Shown: positions 9,769-20,972, counted from the stretch's first letter. The stretch is 64,000 nucleotides of DNA from Clostridia bacterium (GCA_017463105.1 JAFTPU010000003.1:1-64000); one strand, 5' to 3'. The notes: generated from the sequence alone by a model not told the origin. Translations and numbers: made by a program.

Positions 9769-9797
9769 TTGACAATATTTTTTTTTAAAAATATAAT
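9769..9797 (+). promoter_or_regulatory. Promoter of the heterodimeric ABC exporter
   Basis: TTGACA (9769-9774), 17-nt A/T spacer, TATAAT (9792-9797); a GGAGA ribosome-binding site lies before the ATG at 9845. Confidence 0.8.
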
Positions 9798-9844
9798 AAT
9801 AACGTTACAATTTTTATTCATTATAAATAAGGAGAAAAGTCGAA

Positions 9845-11644
9845 ATGGCAGGTACGGTAAAAACCCTACTTAAAAGCGTGCGGCAATATAAAAAGCCGTC
9901 GCTGATCACGCCGATCTTCATGCTGCTCGAGGCGTTTTGCGAATGTCTGATCCCGTTCTTTATGGCAAAGCTGATCAAGGCGATCGACGTTACGGGCATC
10001 GGCGCGGGCGAAGCGATGAACGCGATACTTAAATACGGCGCGGTACTCATCGCGCTTGCCGCAGTGTCTTTGACGAGCGGCGTTTTGGCGGGTAAATTCG
10101 CTTCTACGGCGAGCTGCGGTTTTGCGAAAAATCTCAGACACGATCTTTTTTACAAGGTGCAGAAATTTTCGTTTGCGAACGTGGACAAATTCTCTTCGTC
10201 CTCGCTCGTTACCCGTCTTACGACGGACGTTACCAACGTACAGCAAGCTTATCAAATGTGCCTCAGGATCGTGATCCGCGTTCCGCTTCAATTTATCTTT
10301 GCGATCATTATGAGCTTCGTCGTCAATCCGAAGCTGGCGTGGATATTCCTTGCGATCGTACCTTTGCTCGCGTGTATCCTCATTCTGATCATGCGTTTCG
10401 TAATGCCTTTTTTCCGCCGTATCTTCAAAAAATACGACGCGCTTAACAATTCCGTACAGGAAAACGTGGGCGGTATCCGCGTGGTAAAATCCTTCGTGCG
10501 GGAGGATCACGAAACGAAAAAATTCCAAAAGGCGGCGGAGGAGGTACGCAACGACTTCACCCGCGCGGAAAAAGTGCTTGCGCTCAATACGCCGATCATG
10601 ACGTTCTTTATCAACTTCGCGTCCATTCTCATTTCCGCCTTCGCGGCGTACGCGATCATCGATAATACCTACTGGGCGGCGTTCGAGGGCTTCGGCAAGG
10701 GCGAGCTTTCCGCGCTTATTGCGTACGGTATTCAAATGCTATCCTGCCTTATGATGTTCTCGATGGTGTTCGTTATGATCACGATGTCGCTCGAATCGGC
10801 GCGCCGTATCGGCGAAGTGCTGAATCAGGAATCCGATCTCGTCAGCCCCGAAAACGGCGTGACGGAAGTAAAGGACGGATCGGTCGTATTTAAAAACGTA
10901 AGCTTCAAATATTCGGAAAAGGCGAACAAATACGCGCTTTCCGATATCGATCTCGATATAAGATCGGGTGAAACCGTGGGGATTTTGGGCGGCACGGGCT
11001 CGTCGAAAACCACCCTTATCCAGCTTATTCCCCGTCTGTACGATACGACGGAGGGCGAGGTGCTCGTCGGCGGCGTGAACGTGAAGGATTACGACCTCGA
11101 CGCGCTCAGAAAAGAGGTCGCCGTCGTGTTGCAAAAGAACGTGCTCTTCTCGGGTACGATCAAGGAAAATCTGCGCTGGGGGGACGAAAATGCGACGGAC
11201 GAGGAGCTCGAACGCGTTTGCAAGCTGGCGCAAGCGGACGATTTTATCCGCACCTTCCCCGACGGATACGATACGTATATCGAACAAGGCGGCACGAACG
11301 TTTCGGGTGGGCAGAAACAGCGTCTTTGTATTGCCCGCGCGCTTTTGAGAAAGCCGAAGGTGCTGATCCTCGACGATTCCACCTCGGCGGTCGATACCAA
11401 AACGGACGCGCTCATTCGTAAAGCGTTCGCAGAGGAGATTCCCGATACGACGAAGATCATTATCGCACAGCGCGTATCCTCTGTGGAGCATGCGGACAAA
11501 ATTATCGTTCTCGACGGCGGCAAGGTGATCGCTTGCGGCAAGCACGGGGAATTGATAAAATCCAGCCCGATCTATCGGGAAATATACGAGGCGCAGACGA
11601 AAGGAAACGCCGCGAAAGAAACCGTGCAAGGGGGTGAAGCGTAA
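9845..11644 (+). CDS. ABC exporter half-transporter, degenerate-site subunit
   Basis: One half of a heterodimeric type IV ABC exporter (multidrug or lipid type, substrate unknown). 599 residues. Six predicted transmembrane helices occupy residues 15-330, followed by an ATPase domain. Walker A (GGTGSSKTT, near residue 381) has Ser in place of the last Gly. The signature VSGGQKQR is intact near 486. The Walker B tail is ILDDS, so the catalytic Glu is Asp. These changes are typical of the non-hydrolysing partner in Clostridia heterodimers. It overlaps the second subunit by one base (TAATG). Confidence 0.9.
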   Translation: MAGTVKTLLKSVRQYKKPSLITPIFMLLEAFCECLIPFFMAKLIKAIDVTGIGAGEAMNAILKYGAVLIALAAVSLTSGVLAGKFASTASCGFAKNLRHDLFYKVQKFSFANVDKFSSSSLVTRLTTDVTNVQQAYQMCLRIVIRVPLQFIFAIIMSFVVNPKLAWIFLAIVPLLACILILIMRFVMPFFRRIFKKYDALNNSVQENVGGIRVVKSFVREDHETKKFQKAAEEVRNDFTRAEKVLALNTPIMTFFINFASILISAFAAYAIIDNTYWAAFEGFGKGELSALIAYGIQMLSCLMMFSMVFVMITMSLESARRIGEVLNQESDLVSPENGVTEVKDGSVVFKNVSFKYSEKANKYALSDIDLDIRSGETVGILGGTGSSKTTLIQLIPRLYDTTEGEVLVGGVNVKDYDLDALRKEVAVVLQKNVLFSGTIKENLRWGDENATDEELERVCKLAQADDFIRTFPDGYDTYIEQGGTNVSGGQKQRLCIARALLRKPKVLILDDSTSAVDTKTDALIRKAFAEEIPDTTKIIIAQRVSSVEHADKIIVLDGGKVIACGKHGELIKSSPIYREIYEAQTKGNAAKETVQGGEA

Positions 11645-13632
11645 TGGCGGAAGTAAAGACCTACGAACAAAAGCCCCGCGCGATAAAACCGATGCGCGGT
11701 CGCGGTATGCCCGTACCCAAAGGCTCGATCAAAAAAGGCACGTTCTCGCGTCTTCTCAAAACGGTGTTCAAATATTATAAATGGCAATTGATCGTCGTGC
11801 TGGCGTGTATTCTGTTCAGCTCGGTGGGCGGACTCGTTTCCTCCGTGTATATGCAGCTTCTCGTGGACGAAGTGATCACGCCCGCTTTGGCGAACGTCGG
11901 CGGGTTTACGGCGGAATTACAGGGGACCCTGATCGGACTTATCATTATGATGGCGGTCATATATACGCTCGTTATTCTTTCGTCTTTTTGCTATACGCGT
12001 ATTATGGCGACCGTTACGCAAGGCATGCTGTATCATTTGCGCGAGGATATGTTCTCCAAAATGCAAACTTTGCCTATCAAGTATTTCGATACGCACGCAC
12101 ACGGCGAGATCATGAGCGCTTACACGAACGATACCGACGCGACCCGTCAGCTGATCGGGCAGAGCTTGCCTACGCTTTTGAGCAGTTCGCTTACGTTGCT
12201 CGTGTCCGTCGGGATCATGCTTACGTACAGCATTTGGCTTTCGCTCGTCGTAGGGGTGTGTACGTTCGCGATGACGCTCGTTGTGAAGAAGATCGGCGGC
12301 GGGAGCGCGAAATATATGGTCGCGCAACAAAGATCCCTTGCGACGGAAGAGGGATTCGTCGAAGAGATGATGAAAGGGCAGAAGGTCGTAAAGGTGTTCA
12401 CGCACGAGGAAAAGGCGAAAGAGGACTTCGAAAAATATAACGAACAGCTTTTCCTCGACAGCGAACGCGCGCATAAATACGGCAATATTTTGGGACCGAT
12501 CCTCGGCAATATCGGCAACTTCACTTACGTATTGATCGCCATTGTAGGCGGGTTGCTGTTCACCTTGCAGGTGCAAAACGTCGGGCTTTCTTCCATTTTT
12601 AACGGCACGGAAACCCTCAAAATAGGTATCATCGTGGCGTTTTTGGGGATATCGAAGAACTTCGCGCAGACGGTCAACCAAATGTCTCAGCAGATCTCCA
12701 TGATCGCGATGGGTCTTGCGGGCGCGAGCCGTATCTTTACGCTCATGGACGAGGAGCCCGAAACGGACGAGGGTTACGTTACGCTTGTGAATGCAAAGCG
12801 GGACGAAAACGGCGAGCTCGTCGAAACGACGGAACGCACGGGGCTTTGGGCTTGGAAGCACTATCATAAGGCGGACGATACGACGACGTATACCGAACTC
12901 AAGGGCGACATCGTTATGGAACAGGTCGATTTCGGTTACGTGCCAGAAAAGCAAGTCCTGACGGACGTTTCGCTGTACGCGAAGCCCGGGCAGAAGATCG
13001 CCTTCGTCGGCGCGACGGGCGCGGGTAAGACGACGATCACCAATCTTATCAACAGATTCTACGATATCGCGGACGGCAAGATCCGTTACGACGGTATCAA
13101 TATCAACAAGATCCGTAAGAGCGATCTGCGTCGGTCGTTGGGTATCGTTTTGCAGGACACGAACCTGTTCACGGGCACGGTCATGGAAAATATCCGCTAC
13201 GGCAGATTGGAGGCGACGGACGAGGAATGTATCGAGGCGGCGAAGCTTGCCAACGCGGACGATTTCATCTGTCGGCTTCCCGACGGTTATCAGACGATGC
13301 TGACGAACAACGGCGCAAATCTTTCGCAGGGACAGAGACAGCTCCTCTCCAACGCCCGCGCGGCGGTCGCCGATCCTCCCGCGATGATCTTGGACGAGGC
13401 GACCTCGTCGATCGATACGCGTACCGAGGCGTTGGTGCAAAACGGTATGGATAAGCTGATGAAGGGCAGAACGGTGTTCGTGATCGCGCACCGCCTTTCG
13501 ACGGTAAGAAATTCCGACGCGATCATGGTCCTCGATCACGGCAGGATCATCGAGCGCGGCACGCACGAACAGCTACTTGAACAGAAAGGAACGTATTATC
13601 AACTCTATACGGGCGCGTTCGAGCTCGAATAA
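11644..13632 (+). CDS. ABC exporter half-transporter, catalytic subunit
   Basis: Partner of the preceding gene. 662 residues. A positively charged cytoplasmic N-tail of about 35 residues precedes six transmembrane helices. The ATPase domain has a canonical Walker A (GATGAGKTT, near 455). Its signature is LSQGQRQ (near 559), and Walker B ends in ILDEAT with the catalytic Glu. The signature with Gln rather than Gly-Gly is usual for this partner type. A segment of about 40 polar residues before the ATPase domain (around 375-415) lengthens the linker. It starts on the last base of the preceding stop codon, so the two are coupled. Confidence 0.9.
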   Translation: MAEVKTYEQKPRAIKPMRGRGMPVPKGSIKKGTFSRLLKTVFKYYKWQLIVVLACILFSSVGGLVSSVYMQLLVDEVITPALANVGGFTAELQGTLIGLIIMMAVIYTLVILSSFCYTRIMATVTQGMLYHLREDMFSKMQTLPIKYFDTHAHGEIMSAYTNDTDATRQLIGQSLPTLLSSSLTLLVSVGIMLTYSIWLSLVVGVCTFAMTLVVKKIGGGSAKYMVAQQRSLATEEGFVEEMMKGQKVVKVFTHEEKAKEDFEKYNEQLFLDSERAHKYGNILGPILGNIGNFTYVLIAIVGGLLFTLQVQNVGLSSIFNGTETLKIGIIVAFLGISKNFAQTVNQMSQQISMIAMGLAGASRIFTLMDEEPETDEGYVTLVNAKRDENGELVETTERTGLWAWKHYHKADDTTTYTELKGDIVMEQVDFGYVPEKQVLTDVSLYAKPGQKIAFVGATGAGKTTITNLINRFYDIADGKIRYDGININKIRKSDLRRSLGIVLQDTNLFTGTVMENIRYGRLEATDEECIEAAKLANADDFICRLPDGYQTMLTNNGANLSQGQRQLLSNARAAVADPPAMILDEATSSIDTRTEALVQNGMDKLMKGRTVFVIAHRLSTVRNSDAIMVLDHGRIIERGTHEQLLEQKGTYYQLYTGAFELE

Positions 13633-13646
13633 AAAACAAACGAAAA

Positions 13647-13678
13647 CCCCGCGTTATGCGTAAAAGCGTAACGCGGGG
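13647..13678. terminator. Bidirectional terminator between convergent genes
   Basis: CCCCGCGTTA (13647-13656) pairs perfectly with TAACGCGGGG (13669-13678). On the minus strand it is followed by a T-rich tail; on the plus strand by ATATTTATT. It separates the ABC exporter from the convergent PHP phosphatase. Confidence 0.8.
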
Positions 13679-13712
13679 ATATTTATTATGTGATACAGAC
13701 TTTATTTCGTTT

Positions 13713-15750
<2,038 letters not shown>

Positions 15751-15761
15751 CGGTGAAGTGT

Positions 15762-15960
15762 GCCCTACGGGCGAGTGAAGTTGCAACCTGCGGTTGCAGT
15801 TGCGGAAACTCCCTCAGTCACTTCGTGACAGCTCCCTCAAAGAGGGAGCCATATCAGCCACAACTTTTTGCGTTAGCCGAAAACTTCACTTTTGCGTGAG
15901 CCGAAAACATCACTTTGCCAAAGAAAAAGCTTCACTTTCACGCAGTGAAAATTTCACTTA
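15762..15960. repeat. Array of 3-nt-loop palindromes plus 24-bp direct repeat downstream of tgt
   Basis: No gene is visible in 15751-16013. Perfect inverted repeats with 3-nt loops lie at 15762-15772 (4-bp arms), 15782-15798 (7 bp), 15817-15829 (5 bp), 15831-15849 (8 bp) and 15936-15950 (6 bp). Between the last two, a 24-nt unit (15867-15890) is repeated directly at 15891-15914 with 2 mismatches and contains a CTTCAC/CATCAC core. Similar GTGAA/TTCAC pieces follow asnS (43130) and the SCIFF maturase (23084). Confidence 0.7.
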
Positions 15961-15992
15961 AAAGCGGATTTTTCAAAGATCCGCTTTTTTGG
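15961..15992 (+). terminator. Terminator of the tgt region
   Basis: AAAAGCGGAT (15961-15970) pairs with ATCCGCTTTT, followed by TT; a strong hairpin with a U-tail just before the next promoter. Confidence 0.75.
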
Positions 15993-16013
15993 AAAATTTT
16001 TCGTAAAAATACT

Positions 16014-16041
16014 TGACAAATATTTTTATGCGTGATATCAT
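16014..16041 (+). promoter_or_regulatory. Promoter of the ABC-2 cluster
   Basis: TTGACA (16014-16019), 16-nt spacer, TATCAT (16036-16041). Confidence 0.65.
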
Positions 16042-16079
16042 TTTAATATCAAAACAATAGCAACGCAGGGAGAACGGCA

Positions 16080-16787
16080 GTGTTACGGATAGAGAATTTA
16101 AGTAAATCGTACGGGGATAAAAAAGCGGTAGACGGGGTGAGCCTGCATATCAAGGCGGGGGAGATATACGGTTTTATCGGGCACAACGGCGCGGGGAAAA
16201 CGACCACCTTAAAAGCCTGTTGCGGTATCCTCGCTTTCGAGGAAGGGGACGTTTTCGTGGACGGGATCTCGGTAAAAAAAGACCCGCTGGGCTGTAAACG
16301 CAAGATCGCGTACATTCCCGACAATCCCGATCTTTACGCGTTTATGACGGGGATACAGTATCTCGATTTCGTGGCGGATATTTTCAAGGTTTCCGCAAAC
16401 CAAAGACAGGAAAAAATTCGTAAATACGCGGACGAATTCGAATTGACGGAAAATTTGGCGCAGCCCATCGGCGCGTATTCGCACGGAATGAAACAAAAGC
16501 TTGCTCTCGTTTCCGCACTTATCCACGACCCGAAACTCATTATATTAGACGAGCCGTTCGTGGGACTCGACCCCAAAGCGGCGCACACGGTAAAGACGCT
16601 TATGCGGGAGCTTTGTAATAACGGCGCGGCGATATTTTTCTCCACGCACGTATTGGAGGTCGCGGAAAAGCTGTGCGATAAGGTCGCCATTATCAAGGGC
16701 GGCAAGCTCGTGAAAGCGGGTACCATGGACGAGGTGAAGGGCGATACGAGCCTCGAAGAAGTGTTCCTCGAATCGGCGGAGGAATAA
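16080..16787 (+). CDS. ABC-2 type transporter ATP-binding protein
   Basis: Energising subunit of an ABC-2 exporter whose permease is the next gene; the substrate is unknown. 235 residues from a GTG start, supported by AGGGAG 7 nt upstream. Walker A GHNGAGKTTT is near residue 34, the signature YSHGMKQK near 133 (Gly-Gly replaced by His-Gly, common in this family), and Walker B LIILDEPF near 155. First gene of a four-gene run 16080-20204 made of two ATPase/permease pairs. Confidence 0.9.
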   Translation: MLRIENLSKSYGDKKAVDGVSLHIKAGEIYGFIGHNGAGKTTTLKACCGILAFEEGDVFVDGISVKKDPLGCKRKIAYIPDNPDLYAFMTGIQYLDFVADIFKVSANQRQEKIRKYADEFELTENLAQPIGAYSHGMKQKLALVSALIHDPKLIILDEPFVGLDPKAAHTVKTLMRELCNNGAAIFFSTHVLEVAEKLCDKVAIIKGGKLVKAGTMDEVKGDTSLEEVFLESAEE

Positions 16788-16792
16788 AGCCT

Positions 16793-18382
16793 ATGTTAAA
16801 AGCGCTTTTAAAAAAACAGTTTCTCGAAACGGCGTCCTTCTTCTTTTTGAACGCCAAGGACGGAAAACGCCGTTCGCCGCTCGCGATCCTCGGCTTCGGC
16901 GCGTTGATACTCTACGGCTTCGGCGCCGTCGTTGCGATGTTTTGGATGATCTCGGGAACGCTCTGCGCGCCCCTTACGCAAAGCGGACTCGATTGGGTCT
17001 ACTTCGCGTTTATGATCACGCTCGCCACTTCCCTCGGTTGCGTGGGGAGCGTGTTCGCCGCAAAATCAAAGCTTTTCGAGGCGAAGGATAACGATTTTCT
17101 GCTCTCTTTGCCCGTTCCCGCGTGGGCGATCCTGTTCACCCGTATCTTATCGCTGTACCTGCTCACCTTTCTCTTCGAGGCGCTCGTGCTTCTTCCTGCG
17201 GCGGTGCGCTATTTCGTTACGGTCGGCTTTTCCTTCCTGCCCGCACTGTTTCAGCTTCTGTTGCTGTTTATATTGCCGCTCGGCACGCTGGCGGTCTGCT
17301 CCCTTCTCGGTTGGCTGATCGCGATCGTTACCGCCCGTATACGTTCGAAAAACCTCCTCACCGTACTCTTTTTCGCCGTATTCATGGTCGCGTATTTCCT
17401 GCTCGTCGGCAAGATGAACGAATACTTGGGCTATATCGTTCTCCACGGCGAAGCGGTGGGGCAGACGATAAAAACCAAACTGTTTCCGTTTTGGCAAGCG
17501 GGACTCGCCGCGCTCGGCGAGCCGCTCGCGCTACTCGTTTCCGCGCTTATTTTCGGCGGACTGTTCGCGCTCGTATATCTTCTGTTGGCAAAGACCTTTT
17601 ACCGCGTTGTCACGGTCAAACGCGGCGAGAAAAAGACGCGTTATAAGGAAAGGAAAAGAGAAATGCGTTCCGCGTTTTCCGCGCTCCTTAAACGCGAGGC
17701 GTTGCGCTTTTTCAAAAATCCCATGATCGCGCTCAATTGCCTGCTTGGCTCCGTCTTTCTGTTGATACTGCCCGTGATCGCGTTTTTCAACGCCGATTTC
17801 TTCGGACAGCTTGCGGCGGCGGGGGAGGCAAAGGGATTGTTGGGGCTCCTCGTCGGCATGATCGTCTGCGCGGTCGCTTCGATGAATTTCATCACCGCGT
17901 CCTCCGTTTCCCTTGAGGGGGAAACGCTGTGGCTGGTGCGCTCCCTGCCCGTTGAAACGAAAACGGTCTTTGCGACCAAGCTTTCGTTACACGTTCTCGT
18001 GACGGCTGTTCCCGCCCTGCTTTGCACGCTTTTGTTAAGTATACTTTTAAAGCTGGGGATATGGATAGCGATCCTTATCCACGTCGCCGTGTTTGCGTTC
18101 GTCTTTCTCTGCGCCGCCACAGGGCTTGCGATCAATCTCAAATTCCCGAACTTGCGTTGGACGAACGAGGTCGCGGCGGTCAAACAAAGCGTGGCGGCGA
18201 TACTTGCCATGGTCGCGGGGATCGGTGCGATCGCCCTCCTTTTCGGCGGCTATTTCCTGTTCGGCAAATATCTCCCCGCAGAGGGGTACGCCGCGCTCGT
18301 AAGCGGGCTCCTCGTCGCCGCAAGCGTTTTGCTTTGCGTATGGCTTGGTAAACGCGGCGTGAAAATTTTCGAAAATCTTTAA
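16793..18382 (+). CDS. ABC-2 exporter permease
   Basis: Large polytopic membrane protein of 529 residues with about ten to twelve hydrophobic segments, starting 5 nt after the upstream ATPase gene. Its arrangement (N-terminal soluble stretch, six helices, a basic cytoplasmic loop rich in Lys/Arg at about residues 275-300, then a second set of helices) matches the putative ABC exporter family of Firmicutes. The pairing with the ATPase is inferred from adjacency. The substrate cannot be read from the sequence. Confidence 0.8.
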   Translation: MLKALLKKQFLETASFFFLNAKDGKRRSPLAILGFGALILYGFGAVVAMFWMISGTLCAPLTQSGLDWVYFAFMITLATSLGCVGSVFAAKSKLFEAKDNDFLLSLPVPAWAILFTRILSLYLLTFLFEALVLLPAAVRYFVTVGFSFLPALFQLLLLFILPLGTLAVCSLLGWLIAIVTARIRSKNLLTVLFFAVFMVAYFLLVGKMNEYLGYIVLHGEAVGQTIKTKLFPFWQAGLAALGEPLALLVSALIFGGLFALVYLLLAKTFYRVVTVKRGEKKTRYKERKREMRSAFSALLKREALRFFKNPMIALNCLLGSVFLLILPVIAFFNADFFGQLAAAGEAKGLLGLLVGMIVCAVASMNFITASSVSLEGETLWLVRSLPVETKTVFATKLSLHVLVTAVPALLCTLLLSILLKLGIWIAILIHVAVFAFVFLCAATGLAINLKFPNLRWTNEVAAVKQSVAAILAMVAGIGAIALLFGGYFLFGKYLPAEGYAALVSGLLVAASVLLCVWLGKRGVKIFENL

Positions 18383-18399
18383 AAATCAAAGGAATGAAT

Positions 18400-19311
18400 A
18401 TGGATATCATCAAAATCGACGATCTGTATAAAAGCTACGGCGACGTGAAAGCCGTGCAAGGGATATCTTTCCGCGTGAAGAAAGGCGAGCTGTTCGCGTT
18501 CCTCGGTCTTAACGGCGCGGGAAAGAGTACCACGATCTCGATCCTGTGCGGCAGACTCGAAAAGGACGCGGGCAGGGTCGAGTTGAACGGTAAGGACCTC
18601 GACGAAAACGGCGAGGATATCAAACGCGCCGTCGGTGTCGTTTTCCAAAGCTGCGCGCTCGATAAGCCGCTTTCCGTGTACGACAATCTCAAATGCCGCG
18701 CCGCCTTGTACGGCATCACGGGCGAAGCGTTTGAAAAACGGCTGAAGGAGCTTTCCGATCTGTTCGAACTCGCGCCCGTTTTAAAGCGTCCCGTCGGCAA
18801 GCTTTCGGGCGGACAAAGACGCCGCGTCGACGTCGCCCGCGCGCTTATCCACGAGCCCGAGATACTCATTCTCGACGAGCCGACGACGGGGCTCGATCCC
18901 CAAACCCGAAAGTCGGTGTGGGGGATCGTAGAGACTCTGCGTAAGGAAAAGGGCATGACGGTGTTCCTCACTACGCACTATATGGAGGAAGCCGCCGAGG
19001 CGGATTACGTCGTGATCCTCGACGGCGGGAAGATCGTCGCGGAGGGTACGCCCTTACAGCTCAAAAACGCTTATACGGGCGATTTTATCACGCTTTACAA
19101 CGTTGCGGAGGAAAGGGTGCAAGCGCTCGGAAAACCGTATGAAAAGCTCCCCGAGGGTTATCGCGTGGCGGTGGCGGATACGGCGGAGGCGACCTCGCTC
19201 ATTCTCGCCGATCCCGAGCTTTTCACCGATTACGAGATCGTAAAAGGCAAAATGGACGACGTTTTCCTTGCGGTCACGGGCAAAAAACTGACGGGAGGAA
19301 CGGAAAAATGA
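18400..19311 (+). CDS. ABC-2 type transporter ATP-binding protein (second pair)
   Basis: About 303 residues. Walker A GLNGAGKSTT is near residue 37, signature LSGGQRRR near 134, Walker B LILDEPTTGLDP near 155. A C-terminal extension of about 80 residues follows, as in drug- or antibiotic-resistance ATPases of the DrrA type. ATGs occur at 18394 and 18400; the AAAGGA site at 18388-18393 directly abuts the first, so the second (6-nt spacer) is preferred. The stop overlaps the next gene by 4 nt (ATGA). Confidence 0.88.
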   Translation: MDIIKIDDLYKSYGDVKAVQGISFRVKKGELFAFLGLNGAGKSTTISILCGRLEKDAGRVELNGKDLDENGEDIKRAVGVVFQSCALDKPLSVYDNLKCRAALYGITGEAFEKRLKELSDLFELAPVLKRPVGKLSGGQRRRVDVARALIHEPEILILDEPTTGLDPQTRKSVWGIVETLRKEKGMTVFLTTHYMEEAAEADYVVILDGGKIVAEGTPLQLKNAYTGDFITLYNVAEERVQALGKPYEKLPEGYRVAVADTAEATSLILADPELFTDYEIVKGKMDDVFLAVTGKKLTGGTEK

Positions 19312-20204
19312 ACACGGTATTCGCGCTTATAAAAAGAAACGTAAAGCTGTTTTTCAAAGACAAGGGCATGTTTTTCACCTCTTTGATCACGCCCGCCATT
19401 TTGCTCGTTTTGTACGCGACCTTTTTGGGAAACGTCTATCGCGACAGCTTCACCTCCAACCTGCCCGAGGGCTTCGTACTTTCGGAAAGCATCGTCGACG
19501 GGCTGGTAGGCAGTCAATTGATCTCGTCCATACTCGCGGTGTCGTGCGTGACGGTCGCGTTCTGCTCGAACTTTCTTATGGTGCAGGACAAGGCGAACGG
19601 CAGTATCAACGATCTGAGGATATCGCCCGTAAAGCCCGCCGCGCTTTCGATGGGCTATTACGTCGCGACGTTGATTGCCACCCTTCTGATCTGCTTCATT
19701 GCCGCGGCGATATGCCTTGCGTACGTGGCGATCGTGGGCTGGTATATGTCGGTCGCGGACGTGCTTTTGCTCTTCCTCGATATATTGCTCCTCGTACTGT
19801 TCGGCACGGCGTTGTCCTCCGTCGTCAATTTCTTTATGTCCTCGCAGGGGCAGATCTCCGCCGTCGGGACGATCGTCAGCGCGGGTTACGGCTTTATTTG
19901 CGGCGCGTATATGCCCATTTCCTCCTTCGGGGACGGATTGCGGAAAGTGATCTCGTTTTTGCCCGGAACGTACGGAACTTCGCTTCTTCGTAACCATGCC
20001 ATGCGTGGCGTGCTGGCGGAAATGCAGACGCAGGGCGTGCCCGCCGAGGTGATAACGGGCATAAGGGACTCGCTCGATTGCAATCTCTATTTCTTCGGAA
20101 ACGCGGTCGGAACGGGCGCGATGTACGCGATCCTCGGGGTAACGGTCGCCGTTTTGGTCGGCGTATATATTCTGATGAATATTGCGAAAAGGAAAGAGAA
20201 ATAA
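19308..20204 (+). CDS. ABC-2 type transporter permease (second pair)
   Basis: Membrane subunit for the preceding ATPase. 298 residues, six predicted transmembrane helices. There is a large extracytoplasmic loop after helix 1 (about residues 40-60), and GAYMPISSFGDG near residue 205 lies in the typical ABC2_membrane region. The 4-nt overlap with the ATPase gene indicates coupled translation. Substrate unknown. Confidence 0.87.
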   Translation: MNTVFALIKRNVKLFFKDKGMFFTSLITPAILLVLYATFLGNVYRDSFTSNLPEGFVLSESIVDGLVGSQLISSILAVSCVTVAFCSNFLMVQDKANGSINDLRISPVKPAALSMGYYVATLIATLLICFIAAAICLAYVAIVGWYMSVADVLLLFLDILLLVLFGTALSSVVNFFMSSQGQISAVGTIVSAGYGFICGAYMPISSFGDGLRKVISFLPGTYGTSLLRNHAMRGVLAEMQTQGVPAEVITGIRDSLDCNLYFFGNAVGTGAMYAILGVTVAVLVGVYILMNIAKRKEK

Positions 20205-20206
20205 AC

Positions 20207-20224
20207 AAAGCTTTCGCGCTTTTT
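20207..20224 (+). terminator. Weak terminator after ABC-2 cluster
   Basis: AAAGC (20207-20211) pairs with GCTTT (20218-20222) and a short T-run follows; a 5-bp stem only. Confidence 0.4.
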
Positions 20225-20289
20225 CGGGGGCACGGATAAATGAAAAGTGCGTGAAAAAGAAAAAAATGTAAAATTCGGCGAAAAATCGC

Positions 20290-20318
20290 TTGCAAAAAAA
20301 GAAAAAAAAGGCTATCAT
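20290..20318 (+). promoter_or_regulatory. Promoter of yajC
   Basis: TTGCAA (20290-20295), 17-nt A-rich spacer, TATCAT (20313-20318). Confidence 0.6.
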
Positions 20319-20379
20319 AATAATACGAATAAAGGAAACGGGGCGAGCGTACGTTCCCGTAAAAAAGGAGAACACAATT

Positions 20380-20913
20380 ATGGCAGGTATTTTTTCTTGC
20401 GCGGCAGAAACGACTAACGATCCTTGGCCTACGATCATTATGATCGCAATCGTGGTGCTCGTGATCGGCGCGATGTATTTTTTGAGCAACCGTTCGCAGA
20501 AAAAGAGACAGCAGGAAACGGAAGCGTTGCTTAACGCGATCAAGCCCGGCAACAAGGTCAAGACGATCGGCGGCATTTGCGGCGTAGTCGTAGAGGTGTG
20601 CGAGGACGACGGCACGTTCGTATTGGAAACGGGCACGGAAGCAAGCGGCAAATCGTATATCAAGTTCGATAAGCAAGCGGTGTACAAGACGGACGCGGTA
20701 GTGGAAAAAACCGCCGAAAAGCCCGCGGAGACGTCCGCTCCCGCAGAGGAAGCAAAAGCGGAAGAAACCGCTCCCGCAGAAGAAGTGAAAGCGGAGGAAA
20801 CCGTTCCCGCAGAGGAAGCAAAGACGGAGGAAGCGCCCAAGAAAAAGCGCGCGTCCCGTAAAAAAGCAGAGCCCGCGGAAGAAACGCCCGCCGAAACGGA
20901 AGAAAATAAATAA
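20380..20913 (+). CDS. yajC: Preprotein translocase subunit YajC with repeat tail
   Basis: Single-pass membrane accessory of the Sec translocase that associates with SecD/SecF (genes at 23232-25767). 177 residues. One transmembrane helix lies at about residues 19-37, followed by the conserved KKRQQETEALLNAIKPGNKV and IGGICG region. From about residue 105 the protein becomes a Glu/Ala/Lys tail with three 11-residue repeats and a basic KKKRASRKK patch. YajC is usually about 85-115 residues, so the tail is an extension. ATG at 20380 has AAAGGAG 9 nt upstream. A hairpin right after the stop doubles as the leader of the next gene. Confidence 0.92.
   Translation: MAGIFSCAAETTNDPWPTIIMIAIVVLVIGAMYFLSNRSQKKRQQETEALLNAIKPGNKVKTIGGICGVVVEVCEDDGTFVLETGTEASGKSYIKFDKQAVYKTDAVVEKTAEKPAETSAPAEEAKAEETAPAEEVKAEETVPAEEAKTEEAPKKKRASRKKAEPAEETPAETEENK
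20737..20835 (+). repeat. 33-bp in-frame tandem repeat in yajC tail
   Basis: Three copies of a 33-nt unit starting at 20737, 20770 and 20803, encoding PAEE[AV]K[AT]EE-type 11-residue repeats. An in-frame period makes copy-number changes tolerable. Confidence 0.8.
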
Positions 20914-20934
20914 GCGTTAAAAGTTCTTAAAGTC

Positions 20935-20970
20935 AACGCCTCCGCATACGAATAATGCGGAGGTGTTTTC
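20935..20970 (+). promoter_or_regulatory. Hairpin ending yajC and enclosing the next ribosome-binding site
   Basis: A 13-bp stem (20935-20947 with 20955-20967, one G.U) and 7-nt loop, followed by TTC. The 3' arm contains GGAGG (20959-20963), the only ribosome-binding site for the ATG at 20973. It can act as a partial terminator or as a translation switch. Confidence 0.65.
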
Positions 20971-20972
20971 TT

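Noticed and set aside
9845..13632. Defective Walker/catalytic residues as evidence of a decaying ABC transporter
   Set aside because: The Ser in Walker A and Asp in place of the catalytic Glu are typical of the non-hydrolysing half of heterodimeric exporters; the partner is canonical.
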